DNA of 10,001 nucleotides from Modestobacter sp. (GTDB lineage Bacteria; Actinomycetota; Actinomycetes; Mycobacteriales; Geodermatophilaceae), in NCBI GenBank assembly GCA_025965635.1, contig JAOPWO010000382.1:1-10001 (forward strand), written 5' to 3'. A model generated the notes under the pieces. The model had not been told where the DNA came from. It made no database searches and saw only the letters and a program-made list of their open reading frames with translations. How positions within the stretch are numbered: the stretch's first letter is position 1; the number at the start of each line of letters is the position of its first letter. This document shows positions 1 to 7,924 of this stretch, piece by piece. A program made the translations under genes and the position numbers.

Positions 1-544
1 GCTGCTCGAGCACCTCGGCGGCCACGGTGGCCTGCCCCGCGACGGTGGACAGCGCGTCGAAGGCCGGCACGAGCGTCGCGCCGGTGGTCGCGGCGTGCGC
101 GGCTGCGGCGGCCGCCGCGTCGTCGTAGGTGTCGCCGTGGACGACCAGCTCGACCATGTCCCCGCCGAGGGCGGCGATCCGCTGCCGCTTCTGCCGCGGC
201 GTCGTCCCCGGCACGAAGACCTGCCCCCGGACGCCGAGCACGCGGCAGGCGTAGGCCACCCCCTGCCCGTGGTTGCCGGCGCTCGCGGTCACCGCACCGG
301 CGGCCCGGCCGGCGGCATCGAGGCGGCTGATCGTGTTGTAGGCACCACGGACCTTGTACGAGCGGCCGACCTGCAGGTCCTCCCGCTTGAACCAGACCGC
401 GGCACCGGTCAGCCCGGACAGCCGGGCGTTCCGCTGCAGGGGCGTGCGCTCGGCCACCCCGGCCAGCCGGCGCGCGGCCTCGGCGACCTCGGCGGAGAAG
501 GCCGTGCGGGTCAACGGGGTGCGCAGGTCGGTCACGGCCACCAT
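1..544 (-). CDS. ilvA: Threonine ammonia-lyase (threonine dehydratase), N-terminal part, cut by the left edge
   Basis: PLP-dependent enzyme that deaminates L-threonine to 2-oxobutanoate, the first committed step of isoleucine synthesis, in the cytosol. About 181 residues are visible, read leftwards from an ATG at 544-542; the gene runs off the window at base 1. The PLP-lysine motif GRSYKVRGAYN is present with K64 as the expected Schiff-base lysine. It is preceded by FKREDLQ (52-58) and followed by the phosphate-binding loop ASAGNHGQG and the family motif TPRQKRQRI. These features match IlvA-type fold-type II enzymes and are close to mycobacterial IlvA. A purine-rich GAGGCAGG lies just upstream of the ATG. 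The C-terminal part is outside the window, so I cannot tell whether it carries the ACT-like regulatory domain that gives isoleucine feedback inhibition. A catabolic TdcB-type or serine dehydratase is less likely but not excluded. The gene lies 175 bp downstream of the SDR gene on the same strand; co-transcription is possible but not shown. Confidence 0.93.
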   Translation of the reverse strand, partial: MVAVTDLRTPLTRTAFSAEVAEAARRLAGVAERTPLQRNARLSGLTGAAVWFKREDLQVGRSYKVRGAYNTISRLDAAGRAAGAVTASAGNHGQGVAYACRVLGVRGQVFVPGTTPRQKRQRIAALGGDMVELVVHGDTYDDAAAAAAAHAATTGATLVPAFDALSTVAGQATVAAEVLEQ

Positions 545-627
545 CCTGCCTCGGCCGCCGGTCCGCGCTGCTCGGCGGGATGGGAGGTCCTGGGCTGGAA
601 GGGCGCTGGTCGGCGGCCGGCGGTGGT

Positions 628-649
628 GTGCCCGGTGGTGACAGGGCAC
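628..649 (-). terminator. Small stem-loop between the SDR gene and ilvA
   Basis: GTGCCC and GGGCAC form a 6-bp perfect stem around a 10-nt loop in the 175-bp gap between the SDR stop (720) and the ilvA start (544). It could end SDR transcripts or lie in the ilvA leader. There is no T-run, and short GC stems are common by chance at this base composition. The rest of the gap shows nothing recognisable. Confidence 0.2.
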
Positions 650-719
650 CTGCCGGCGCAGTCGGTCGTCCCTCCGCAGGCGTAGGGGACGACGTGGCCG
701 AGGTCAGCCGGCCGCGGAC

Positions 720-1682
720 TCAGATGCCCCGGTACGGCCCGCGGGTGGCCTCCTTCCCCGGCACCGGGGCGAACACGTTCCCGGTGGTCTCCGGTACGGA
801 GTCGCGGGACATCCCGAAGACCTTGAGCAGCGGGCCGACGAGCGCGTCGAACACCGGCGGGAAGAGCCGGAACCCGGCGATGATCAGCGGGTTGGTGAAC
901 CCGGACTGCTTGAGCCGCCGCGGGTCGGCCACTCGGTCGACGATCGCCCGGGCCACCCGCTCAGGGGTGTACACCGGCGGCGGCGGGTGCCCGGTGTGGC
1001 CCAGCACGGTGGCCGCCTGGCTGTAGATCGGGGTGGTGGTGCCGCCCGGGGCGACGGCGGACACGTGCACGTCCGGCAGCTCCCGCAGCTCCTGCTGCAG
1101 AGTCCGGATCATGCCCAGCTGGCCCCACTTGGCGGCCACGTAGGCGCCCATCGTGGGCGCGGTGATCGAGGCGAGCAGCGAACTGACCACGATCATCGAC
1201 CCGCGCTGCTGCCGGCGGAACACCGGCAGCACCGCTCCGACCACGTTGTTCGTGCCGTGCAGCGCGGTGTCCACGACCCGCTCGAACACGTCGGGGTCGA
1301 GGTCCTCCAGCCGGCCGTAGGCCATCACGGTCGCCGAGTGGACCACGACGTCCAGCCGGCCGAACGTGCCGGTCGCGGTGTCGACGGCGGCCTGCAGGCC
1401 GGTGCGGTCCAGCACGTCGACCGGCGCGACCTCGACGGCCTTCGCGCCGGCTGCCCGGCACTCGGCCGCGGCGGCCTCCAGGGTCGACTCGCTGCGAGCC
1501 ACCAGGACGAGGGAGGCCCCGCGCCGGGCGAAGAGCACGGCGGTCGCCCGGCCGATGCCGCTCGAGGCGCCGGTGACCAGGACGACCTCGCCGCTGCCGG
1601 GGGCCGAGGAGGTGCCGGGGGTGGTGCCCGAGGTGCCGGTGGTCGGGGTGGTCGGCGGGGTCGCCGTCTGGTCAGCCGTCAC
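720..1682 (-). CDS. Short-chain dehydrogenase/reductase (SDR) family oxidoreductase
   Basis: A 320-residue NAD(P)-dependent oxidoreductase of the classical SDR fold; substrate unknown. It starts at a GTG (1682-1680) with AGG about 8 nt upstream and ends with TGA at 720. The first 30 residues are a Thr/Pro/Gly/Ser-rich tail that is probably disordered. The nucleotide-binding motif TGASSGIG is at 37-44, and the catalytic residues S168, Y181 and K185 (YVAAK) have normal spacing, followed by APGGTTTP. Two positions deviate: the usual NNAG motif reads HSAT (115-118), and the catalytic-tetrad Asn, normally in a VN-x-x-G context, appears as A140 (TALHG). The C-terminal 60 or so residues (FPPVFDALVGPLLKVFGMSR and beyond) extend past the core, as in SDRs of about 320 residues that may touch membrane or a hydrophobic partner. 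It is divergent from pyc and upstream of ilvA, with no clear pathway link to either. Family assignment is firm; the reaction is not assigned. Confidence 0.9.
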   Translation of the reverse strand: MTADQTATPPTTPTTGTSGTTPGTSSAPGSGEVVLVTGASSGIGRATAVLFARRGASLVLVARSESTLEAAAAECRAAGAKAVEVAPVDVLDRTGLQAAVDTATGTFGRLDVVVHSATVMAYGRLEDLDPDVFERVVDTALHGTNNVVGAVLPVFRRQQRGSMIVVSSLLASITAPTMGAYVAAKWGQLGMIRTLQQELRELPDVHVSAVAPGGTTTPIYSQAATVLGHTGHPPPPVYTPERVARAIVDRVADPRRLKQSGFTNPLIIAGFRLFPPVFDALVGPLLKVFGMSRDSVPETTGNVFAPVPGKEATRGPYRGI

Positions 1683-1764
1683 CCCGACCTGCTACCCAGG
1701 GTGGCCCAGGTCACGCCCCCCGCGGACCAACGGCTGGAACTGCGGGCTGTGCGGCGTCGGGATC

Positions 1765-1783
1765 CCGCCGCTACGGTCGGCGG
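1765..1783 (+). promoter_or_regulatory. Inverted repeat in the divergent SDR/pyc promoter region, with a possible -10 element for pyc
   Basis: The 144-bp gap between the divergent SDR and pyc starts holds CCGCCG-N7-CGGCGG. The spacer contains TACGGT (1772-1777), which fits the loose actinobacterial -10 pattern TANNNT and lies 50 nt before the pyc GTG. I see no good -35 element at the matching distance. A repressor site overlapping a promoter would look like this, but GC-rich inverted repeats of this size also occur by chance. Confidence 0.25.
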
Positions 1784-1811
1784 CGACGGTCCGCTCAGGG
1801 CCCACCGGCAC

Positions 1812-1818
1812 GAGAGGA
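1812..1818 (+). promoter_or_regulatory. Ribosome binding site of pyc
   Basis: GAGAGGA lies 8 nt before the GTG at 1827. It supports this start rather than the in-frame codons further upstream, which would overlap the divergent SDR gene. Confidence 0.7.
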
Positions 1819-1826
1819 CGTCACCC

Positions 1827-4800
1827 GTGTTCGAGAAGGTCCTGGTCGCCAATCGCGGTGAGATCGCCGTCCGCGCGTTCCGCGCTGCCTACGAGCTGGG
1901 GGCGGGGACGGTGGCGGTGTTCCCGCACGAGGACCGCAACTCGGTGCACCGGTTGAAGGCCGACGAGAGCTACGAGATCGGCGAGCCGGGGCACCCGGTC
2001 CGCACCTACCTCGACGTCGGCGAGATCGTCCGGGCCGCGCAGCGGGCCGACGCCGACGCCGTCTACCCCGGGTACGGGTTCCTGTCGGAGAACCCCGACC
2101 TCGCCGAGGCCTGCGACCGGGCGGGGATCACCTTCGTCGGCCCGTCGGCGGAGGTGCTGCGACTGACCGGCAACAAGGCCCGGGCGATCGCCGCGGCCCG
2201 CGAGGCCGGGCTGCCGGTGCTGGCCTCCTCCGAGCCGACCGACGACGTCGACGCGCTGCTGGCCGCGGCGGAGTCGATGGAGTACCCGGTGTTCGTGAAG
2301 GCCGTGGCCGGTGGTGGCGGCCGGGGCATGCGCAAGGTCGACCAGCCCGGCGCGCTGCGCGGCTCGATCGAGGCGGCCATGCGTGAGGCGGAGTCGGCCT
2401 TCGGCGACTCCACGGTGTTCATCGAGCAGGCGGTGGTCGACCCGCGGCACATCGAGGTGCAGATCCTGGCCGACGGTGCCGGGAACGTCATCCACCTCTA
2501 CGAGCGGGACTGCTCGGTGCAGCGCCGGCACCAGAAGGTGATCGAGTTGGCGCCCGCGCCGAACCTGGACCCGGCGCTGCGCGAGCAGATCTGCGCCGAC
2601 GCGGTCGCGTTCGCCCGGGCGATCGGCTACAGCTGCGCGGGCACGGTCGAGTTCCTGGTCGACGCGCAGGGCCGGCACGTGTTCATCGAGATGAACCCGC
2701 GGATCCAGGTCGAGCACACGGTCACCGAGGAGGTCACCGACGTCGACCTGGTCAGCAGCCAGCTGCGGATCGCGGCGGGGGAGACCCTGGCCGACCTGGG
2801 CCTCACCCAGGACTCGATCGTGCTGCGCGGCGCCGCGCTGCAGTGCCGGATCACCACCGAGGACCCGGCCAACGGGTTCCGCCCCGACACCGGCCGGATC
2901 ACCGCCTACCGCTCCCCGGGCGGGGCCGGGGTGCGGTTGGACGGCGGCACGGCACTGGGTGCGGAGGTGGCCGCGCACTTCGACTCGCTGCTGGTCAAGC
3001 TGACCTGCCGTGGCCGCGACTTCGGCATCGCGGTGGCCCGGGCCCGCCGCGCGGTCGCCGAGTTCCGCATCCGTGGCGTGTCGACGAACATCCCGTTCCT
3101 GCAGGCGGTGCTGGACGACCCGGACTTCGCCGCGGGCCGGGTGACCACGTCGTTCATCGAGGAGCGCCCGCAGCTGCTCACCGCCCGCAGCTCGGCCGAC
3201 CGGGGCACCCGGCTGCTCAGCTACCTGGCCGACGTGACGGTCAACCACCCGCACGGCGACCGCCCGCACCTGGTCAACCCCACCGAGAAGCTGCCGCGGG
3301 TCGACCTGGCGCTCGCCCCCGCCGACGGGTCCCGTGACCGGCTGCGCGAGCTGGGGCCGGAGCGGTTCGCCGCCGACCTGCGCGCGCAGACGGCGCTGGC
3401 GGTCACCGACACCACGTTCCGGGACGCCCACCAGTCGCTGCTGGCCACCCGGGTGCGCACCAAGGACCTGCTGGCCGTCGCCGGGCACCAGGCGCGGCTG
3501 CTGCCGGGCCTGCTGTCGATCGAGGCGTGGGGCGGGGCCACCTACGACGTGGCGCTGCGGTTCCTGGCCGAGGACCCCTGGGACCGGCTGGCCGCGCTGC
3601 GCGAGGCGGTGCCCAACGTGTGCCTGCAGATGCTGCTGCGCGGCCGGAACACCGTGGGGTACACCCCCTACCCCGAGCAGGTCACCACGACGTTCGTGGC
3701 CGAGGCGGCCCGTACCGGCATCGACGTCTTCCGGGTGTTCGACGCCCTCAACGACGTCAGCCAGATGCGGCCCGCGATCGATGCCGTCCGGGAGACCGGG
3801 ACGGCGATCGCGGAGGTCGCGCTGTGCTACACCGCCGACCTGTCCGACCCAGGCGAGACCTTGTACGACCTGGACTACTACCTGCGGCTGGCCGAGCAGA
3901 TCGTCGAGGCCGGTGCGCACGTGCTGGCGATCAAGGACATGGCCGGGCTGCTCCGCCCGCCGGCCGCCGGCACCCTGGTGTCCGCGCTGCGGGAGCGGTT
4001 CGACCTGCCGGTGCACCTGCACACCCACGACACCCCCGGCGGGCAGCTGGCCACCCTGATGGCGGCCTGGCAGGCCGGCGTGGACGCCGTCGACGGCGCA
4101 TCGGCGGCGCTGGCCGGGACCACGTCGCAGCCGGCGTTGAGTTCCATCGTGGCCGCCACCGACCACACCGAGCGGGCCACCGGGCTGGACCTGCGTGCGG
4201 TCAACGACCTGGAGCCCTACTGGGAGGCCGTCCGGAGGGTGTACGCACCCTTCGAGTCCGGGCTGCCCGCCCCGACCGGGCGGGTCTACACCCACGAGAT
4301 CCCCGGCGGGCAGCTGTCCAACCTGCGCCAGCAGGCGATCGCCCTGGGCCTGGGCCAGCGGTTCGAGGAGGTGGAGGCGATGTACGCCGCCACCGACCGG
4401 CTGCTGGGCCGGCTGGTGAAGGTCACGCCGTCTTCCAAGGTGGTCGGTGACCTCGCGCTGCAGCTGGTGGGCGCCGAGGTGTCGGTCGAGGACTTCGCCG
4501 CCGACCCCGGGAAGTTCGACCTGCCCGACTCCGTCGTCGGGTTCCTCCGCGGTGAGCTCGGCGACCCGCCCGGCGGCTGGCCCGAGCCCTTCCGCAGCAA
4601 GGCGCTGGAGGGTCGGCGGCCCGCCGAGCCACCGGCCGAGCTGTCCGACGAGGACCTGAGCGGGCTGGCGGAGGAGCCGCGGTCCACGCTGAACCGGCTG
4701 CTGTTCCCCGGCCCGACGAAGGAGTTCCTGACCCACCGGGAGTCCTACGGGGACACCTCGGTGCTGCCCAGCAAGGAGTTCCTCTACGGCCTGCGCCAAG

Positions 4801-5201
4801 GCGTCGAGCACTCCGTCGACCTGGAGCCCGGCGTCCGGCTGCTGATCGGCATCGAGGCCGTCTCCGACCCCGACGAGCGCGGCATGCGCACCGTCATGTG
4901 CTCGCTCAACGGCCAGCTGCGACCGGTCTCGGTCCGGGATCGGTCCGTCACGGCCGACGTGAAGGCCGCCGAGAAGGCCGATCGGGGCAACCCCGACCAC
5001 GTCGCCGCACCGTTCGCCGGCGTGGTCAGCCTGACGGTCAGCGAGGGCGACGAGGTCCAGGCCGGCCAGCAGATCGCGACCATCGAGGCGATGAAGATGG
5101 AGGCCGGCATCACCGCACCACGGGCGGGCACCGTCGCCCGGGCCGCCATCAGCCCGGTGCAGCACGTCGAGGGTGGGGACCTGCTGGTCGTCCTGGGGTG
5201 A
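1827..5201 (+). CDS. pyc: Pyruvate carboxylase, single-chain biotin enzyme
   Basis: Carboxylates pyruvate to oxaloacetate with ATP and bicarbonate, refilling the TCA cycle and feeding gluconeogenesis; cytosolic, normally a homotetramer. The 1124-residue product has the full domain order of the family at its usual length. The biotin carboxylase domain (about 1-450) begins FEKVLVANRGEIAVRAFRAA. It carries the ATP-grasp glycine loop GGGGRGMR (162-169) after K158, and EMNPRIQVEH (288-297) with the catalytic Glu/Asn/Arg set. The carboxyltransferase domain (about 520-820) has DTTFRDAHQS (528-537), the expected carboxylated lysine in AIKDMAG (K703) and the metal-site histidines HLHTHDT (730-736). 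The biotin carrier domain (about 1050-1124) has EAMKMEAG with biotinyl-lysine K1090. All key residues look intact. The GTG start is chosen from the RBS and from the family N-terminus starting directly at the first beta strand. The nhaA-type fusion gene follows after 18 bp, so the two are probably one operon. Confidence 0.97.
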   Translation: MFEKVLVANRGEIAVRAFRAAYELGAGTVAVFPHEDRNSVHRLKADESYEIGEPGHPVRTYLDVGEIVRAAQRADADAVYPGYGFLSENPDLAEACDRAGITFVGPSAEVLRLTGNKARAIAAAREAGLPVLASSEPTDDVDALLAAAESMEYPVFVKAVAGGGGRGMRKVDQPGALRGSIEAAMREAESAFGDSTVFIEQAVVDPRHIEVQILADGAGNVIHLYERDCSVQRRHQKVIELAPAPNLDPALREQICADAVAFARAIGYSCAGTVEFLVDAQGRHVFIEMNPRIQVEHTVTEEVTDVDLVSSQLRIAAGETLADLGLTQDSIVLRGAALQCRITTEDPANGFRPDTGRITAYRSPGGAGVRLDGGTALGAEVAAHFDSLLVKLTCRGRDFGIAVARARRAVAEFRIRGVSTNIPFLQAVLDDPDFAAGRVTTSFIEERPQLLTARSSADRGTRLLSYLADVTVNHPHGDRPHLVNPTEKLPRVDLALAPADGSRDRLRELGPERFAADLRAQTALAVTDTTFRDAHQSLLATRVRTKDLLAVAGHQARLLPGLLSIEAWGGATYDVALRFLAEDPWDRLAALREAVPNVCLQMLLRGRNTVGYTPYPEQVTTTFVAEAARTGIDVFRVFDALNDVSQMRPAIDAVRETGTAIAEVALCYTADLSDPGETLYDLDYYLRLAEQIVEAGAHVLAIKDMAGLLRPPAAGTLVSALRERFDLPVHLHTHDTPGGQLATLMAAWQAGVDAVDGASAALAGTTSQPALSSIVAATDHTERATGLDLRAVNDLEPYWEAVRRVYAPFESGLPAPTGRVYTHEIPGGQLSNLRQQAIALGLGQRFEEVEAMYAATDRLLGRLVKVTPSSKVVGDLALQLVGAEVSVEDFAADPGKFDLPDSVVGFLRGELGDPPGGWPEPFRSKALEGRRPAEPPAELSDEDLSGLAEEPRSTLNRLLFPGPTKEFLTHRESYGDTSVLPSKEFLYGLRQGVEHSVDLEPGVRLLIGIEAVSDPDERGMRTVMCSLNGQLRPVSVRDRSVTADVKAAEKADRGNPDHVAAPFAGVVSLTVSEGDEVQAGQQIATIEAMKMEAGITAPRAGTVARAAISPVQHVEGGDLLVVLG

Positions 5202-5219
5202 CCTGCTGGACCACTGGAG

Positions 5220-7880
5220 ATGGGGAGGCCCGTGAGCGCGCCGTCGCGGAGCACCAGCAGTGCCGGGACAGGCACGTTCGTCGCCCAGCTGTCGGCACCG
5301 CTCCGCCGGTTCCTGAGCACCGAGGCCGGCAGCGCCGGGCTGCTCGTCCTCGCCACGCTGGTGGCGCTGGGCTGGGCCAACTCGCCCTGGGGTGACAGCT
5401 ACGACCGGGTGTGGCACACCACCTTCTCGCTGCAACTCGGGTCGGCCGGGATCACCGAGGACCTGCGGCACTGGGTCAACGACGGCCTGATGGTGTTCTT
5501 CTTCTTCCTGATCGGGATGGAGGTGCGCCGCGAGCTGTCGATGGGCGAGCTGACCCAGCGCAACCGGTTGTCCGTGCCGGGGCTCGCGGCCATCGCCGGG
5601 CTCGTCGTCCCGGCGCTCATCTACCTCGGCTTCAACGCCGGCGGGCCGGGGGCCCACGGGTGGGGCATCCCGATGGCCACCGACACGGCGTTCGTGCTCG
5701 GGGCGCTCGCCCTGGTCGGCCCGCGCTGCCCCACCCAGCTGCGGGTCTTCCTGCTCTCGCTGTCGGTGGTCGACGACATCGGCGCGCTCAGCGCGGTCGC
5801 CGTCTTCTACTCCGACGACCTCGACCTCGTCGCGCTGGGGATCGCGGCGCTGTGCGTGCTCGCCTTCGCCCTGCTCAGCCGGCTGCGGGTGTGGCGGGGG
5901 CCGGCGTACTTCGCCGTCGGCACCGTCATGTGGGTGGCCATGCACGCCTCGGGCGTGCACGCCACCATCGGCGGTGTCGTCCTGGGCCTGCTGGTCAGCG
6001 CCTATCCGCCGCGGCGGGCCGAGGTGGAGTCCGCCGGCGTGCTGGCCCGGGCGTTCCGGCAGGCGCCGGACCCGGAGCTGGCGCGCCGGGCCAAGCTGTC
6101 GGTCGAGCGGGCGATCTCGCCCAACGAGCGGATCGGCGCGCTGCTGGTGCCCTGGAGCGGGTACGTCGTCGTCCCGGTGTTCGCGCTGGCCAACGCGGGC
6201 GTGCGCTTCGACACCGACCTGCTGACCCGGTCGCTGAGCTCCCCGATCACCATCGGGGTCTTCGTCGGCCTGGTGGTGGGCAAGCTGCTCGGCATCGGGC
6301 TGGCCGCCACGCTGGCGGTGAAGCTGGGGCTCGGTGCGCTCCCGCCGGGGGTCGGGCTGCCTGCCGTGTGGGGCGGCGCGGCGCTTTCCGGCCTGGGCTT
6401 CACCGTCTCGCTGTTCGTCACCGACCTGGCCTTCGACGACCCGGTGCTGCGCGAGGAGGCGATGGTCGGCGTGCTGGCCGCCGCAGTGGTGGCGGCCGCG
6501 CTCGGGACCCTCTGGTTCTGGGCGCTCGGCCGCCGGGGCCCGCGGACGCCGACGGAGACACCCGTGCACCTGGACCCACCCGTCGACCCGGCGGTCGATC
6601 ACGTCCGCGGACCGGCGGACGCGCCGCTGGAGCTGGTCGAGTACGGCGGCCTCGAGTGCCCGTTCTGTGGCCGGGCCACCGGCGTGGTCGAGGAGCTGCG
6701 CCGACGGTTCGGCGACGACCTGCGCTACGTGTTCCGGCACCTGCCGCTGCCCGAGGTGCACCCCCACGGCGAGCTCGCCGCCGAGGCGACCGAGGCGGCC
6801 GGCGCGCAGGGCGCGTTCTGGGCGATGCACGACCGGTTGTTCGCCCACCAGGACCAGCTCGCGGCCGAGGAGCTGCTCGACCACGCCGCCGCCCTGGGCC
6901 TGGACCTGGGCCGGTTCGCCGGCGATCTCGGCGAGGGCAGGTTCGCCCAACGGGTGCGGGACGACGTCGCCAACGCCGAGGCCAGCGGCGTCCACGGCAC
7001 CCCCACGTTCTTCGTCAACGGGGTCCGGCACCGCGGGCGCACCGCTGCCGAGGAGCTGGCCACGGCCCTGCTGTCGTCCGATCCGCGCGGCCCGCAGCGC
7101 CGGCCGCTCCCCGATCCCGCGCCGGCCCCGCCGGGCCGCATCCTCTCGCCGTCCGCCGAGCTGCCGGGGCTGGCGAGGCTGCCCGGCGGCGGCTTCGCCG
7201 AGACGCCCGACGACGGATCGTCACCCCGGCTGACCGAGGAGCAGCTGAGCGCGTTCACGCGGGCGGGGCGGCGGCTGCGCACCCAGCGCGGGCAGGTGCT
7301 GCTGCGCTCGGGCGCCGCCGAGTACGACTTCTTCGTGGTCCTGTCCGGCTCCGTCGCGATCGTCGAGGGCCCGCTGGACGGCCCGGCCCGGCGGGTGGTC
7401 GCGGTCAACGGGCCGGGCCGTTTCCTCGGCGGGCTGAACCAGCTGGCCGGTCAGCGGCCGGTGCGGTCGCTGGTCGCAGTCGACCCCGGCGAGGTGCTGG
7501 TGCTCAGCCTGGAGCGGTTGCGGGCGCTGCTCGCCCGCAACCGGGACCTCGACGAGCTGGTCACCCGTTCGTTCCTGCTCCGCCGCGCGATGCTCATCGG
7601 GCAGTCCAGCGGCCTGCGGGTGGTGGGCGACCGGAGGTGGCCGGCGAGTGCGGAGCTGAGCGCGCTGCTGGCCGACTCCGGCATCGCGCACCAGTGGCTG
7701 GACCCGGCCGACGACCCGGCCGCCCGGCGGTTGCTGGACGAGGCGCTGGCCGACGTGCCCGGGGGCGACGGGCAGCGGCCCGTGGTCCTCGCGCCCGACG
7801 GCCGGGTGCTGGTCGAGCCGACCGGGGCCGAGCTGGTCACGCTGGCCGGCGCTCCGCGGCGGGACCTCACGACGTCCTGA
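5220..7880 (+). CDS. nhaA: Four-module fusion: NhaA Na+/H+ antiporter, DsbA-like thioredoxin, CNB-like domain, thioredoxin-like tail
   Basis: Membrane protein of 886 residues, about twice the length of a plain NhaA. Residues of roughly 20-436 form a complete NhaA, which exchanges Na+ for H+ across the membrane. It has ATDTAF with D155 (E. coli D133), VVDDIGA with D185/D186 (E. coli D163/D164) and VVGKLLGI with K355 (E. coli K300). After the last membrane segment (LWFWALGRR, 431 onward) comes a DsbA-like domain (about 455-625) with redox centre CPFC (C480, C483) and cis-Pro loop GTPTFFVNG (P595). A cyclic-nucleotide-binding-like domain follows (about 665-790). The tail (about 795-880, GQSSGLRVVGDRR onward) is a CxxC-less thioredoxin-like fold. 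The last two modules resemble the N-terminal half of CNB-thioredoxin reductases; no reductase follows. NhaA has a cytoplasmic C-terminus, so the added domains are predicted to be cytoplasmic. The start is ambiguous: ATG 5220, or in-frame GTG 5232, where GGGGAGG lies only 3 nt before the codon. Antiporter identity is firm; a regulatory role for the tail is inference. Confidence 0.93.
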   Translation: MGRPVSAPSRSTSSAGTGTFVAQLSAPLRRFLSTEAGSAGLLVLATLVALGWANSPWGDSYDRVWHTTFSLQLGSAGITEDLRHWVNDGLMVFFFFLIGMEVRRELSMGELTQRNRLSVPGLAAIAGLVVPALIYLGFNAGGPGAHGWGIPMATDTAFVLGALALVGPRCPTQLRVFLLSLSVVDDIGALSAVAVFYSDDLDLVALGIAALCVLAFALLSRLRVWRGPAYFAVGTVMWVAMHASGVHATIGGVVLGLLVSAYPPRRAEVESAGVLARAFRQAPDPELARRAKLSVERAISPNERIGALLVPWSGYVVVPVFALANAGVRFDTDLLTRSLSSPITIGVFVGLVVGKLLGIGLAATLAVKLGLGALPPGVGLPAVWGGAALSGLGFTVSLFVTDLAFDDPVLREEAMVGVLAAAVVAAALGTLWFWALGRRGPRTPTETPVHLDPPVDPAVDHVRGPADAPLELVEYGGLECPFCGRATGVVEELRRRFGDDLRYVFRHLPLPEVHPHGELAAEATEAAGAQGAFWAMHDRLFAHQDQLAAEELLDHAAALGLDLGRFAGDLGEGRFAQRVRDDVANAEASGVHGTPTFFVNGVRHRGRTAAEELATALLSSDPRGPQRRPLPDPAPAPPGRILSPSAELPGLARLPGGGFAETPDDGSSPRLTEEQLSAFTRAGRRLRTQRGQVLLRSGAAEYDFFVVLSGSVAIVEGPLDGPARRVVAVNGPGRFLGGLNQLAGQRPVRSLVAVDPGEVLVLSLERLRALLARNRDLDELVTRSFLLRRAMLIGQSSGLRVVGDRRWPASAELSALLADSGIAHQWLDPADDPAARRLLDEALADVPGGDGQRPVVLAPDGRVLVEPTGAELVTLAGAPRRDLTTS

Positions 7881-7924
7881 GCGCCGCGCCGGGCCGACGT
7901 CGAACCCACGCCGCGCCGCCCACC

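Noticed and set aside
95..685. Plus-strand open frames at the left edge
   Set aside because: They are antisense to ilvA, which has clear catalytic motifs.
580..1026. Plus-strand open frame of 148 codons over the SDR 3' end
   Set aside because: It is antisense to the SDR gene and has no RBS or recognisable domain.
987..1826. In-frame extension of pyc upstream of the GTG at 1827
   Set aside because: It runs antisense through the SDR gene, gives non-protein-like sequence, and pyruvate carboxylases begin at the FEKVLVANRGEIA strand.
1821..7031. A minus-strand open frame of 1736 codons antisense to pyc and nhaA
   Set aside because: It is antisense to two clearly conserved proteins, its translation is a low-complexity mix rich in Gly, Arg, Gln, Val and Asp with no domain, and such mirror frames are expected at extreme GC.
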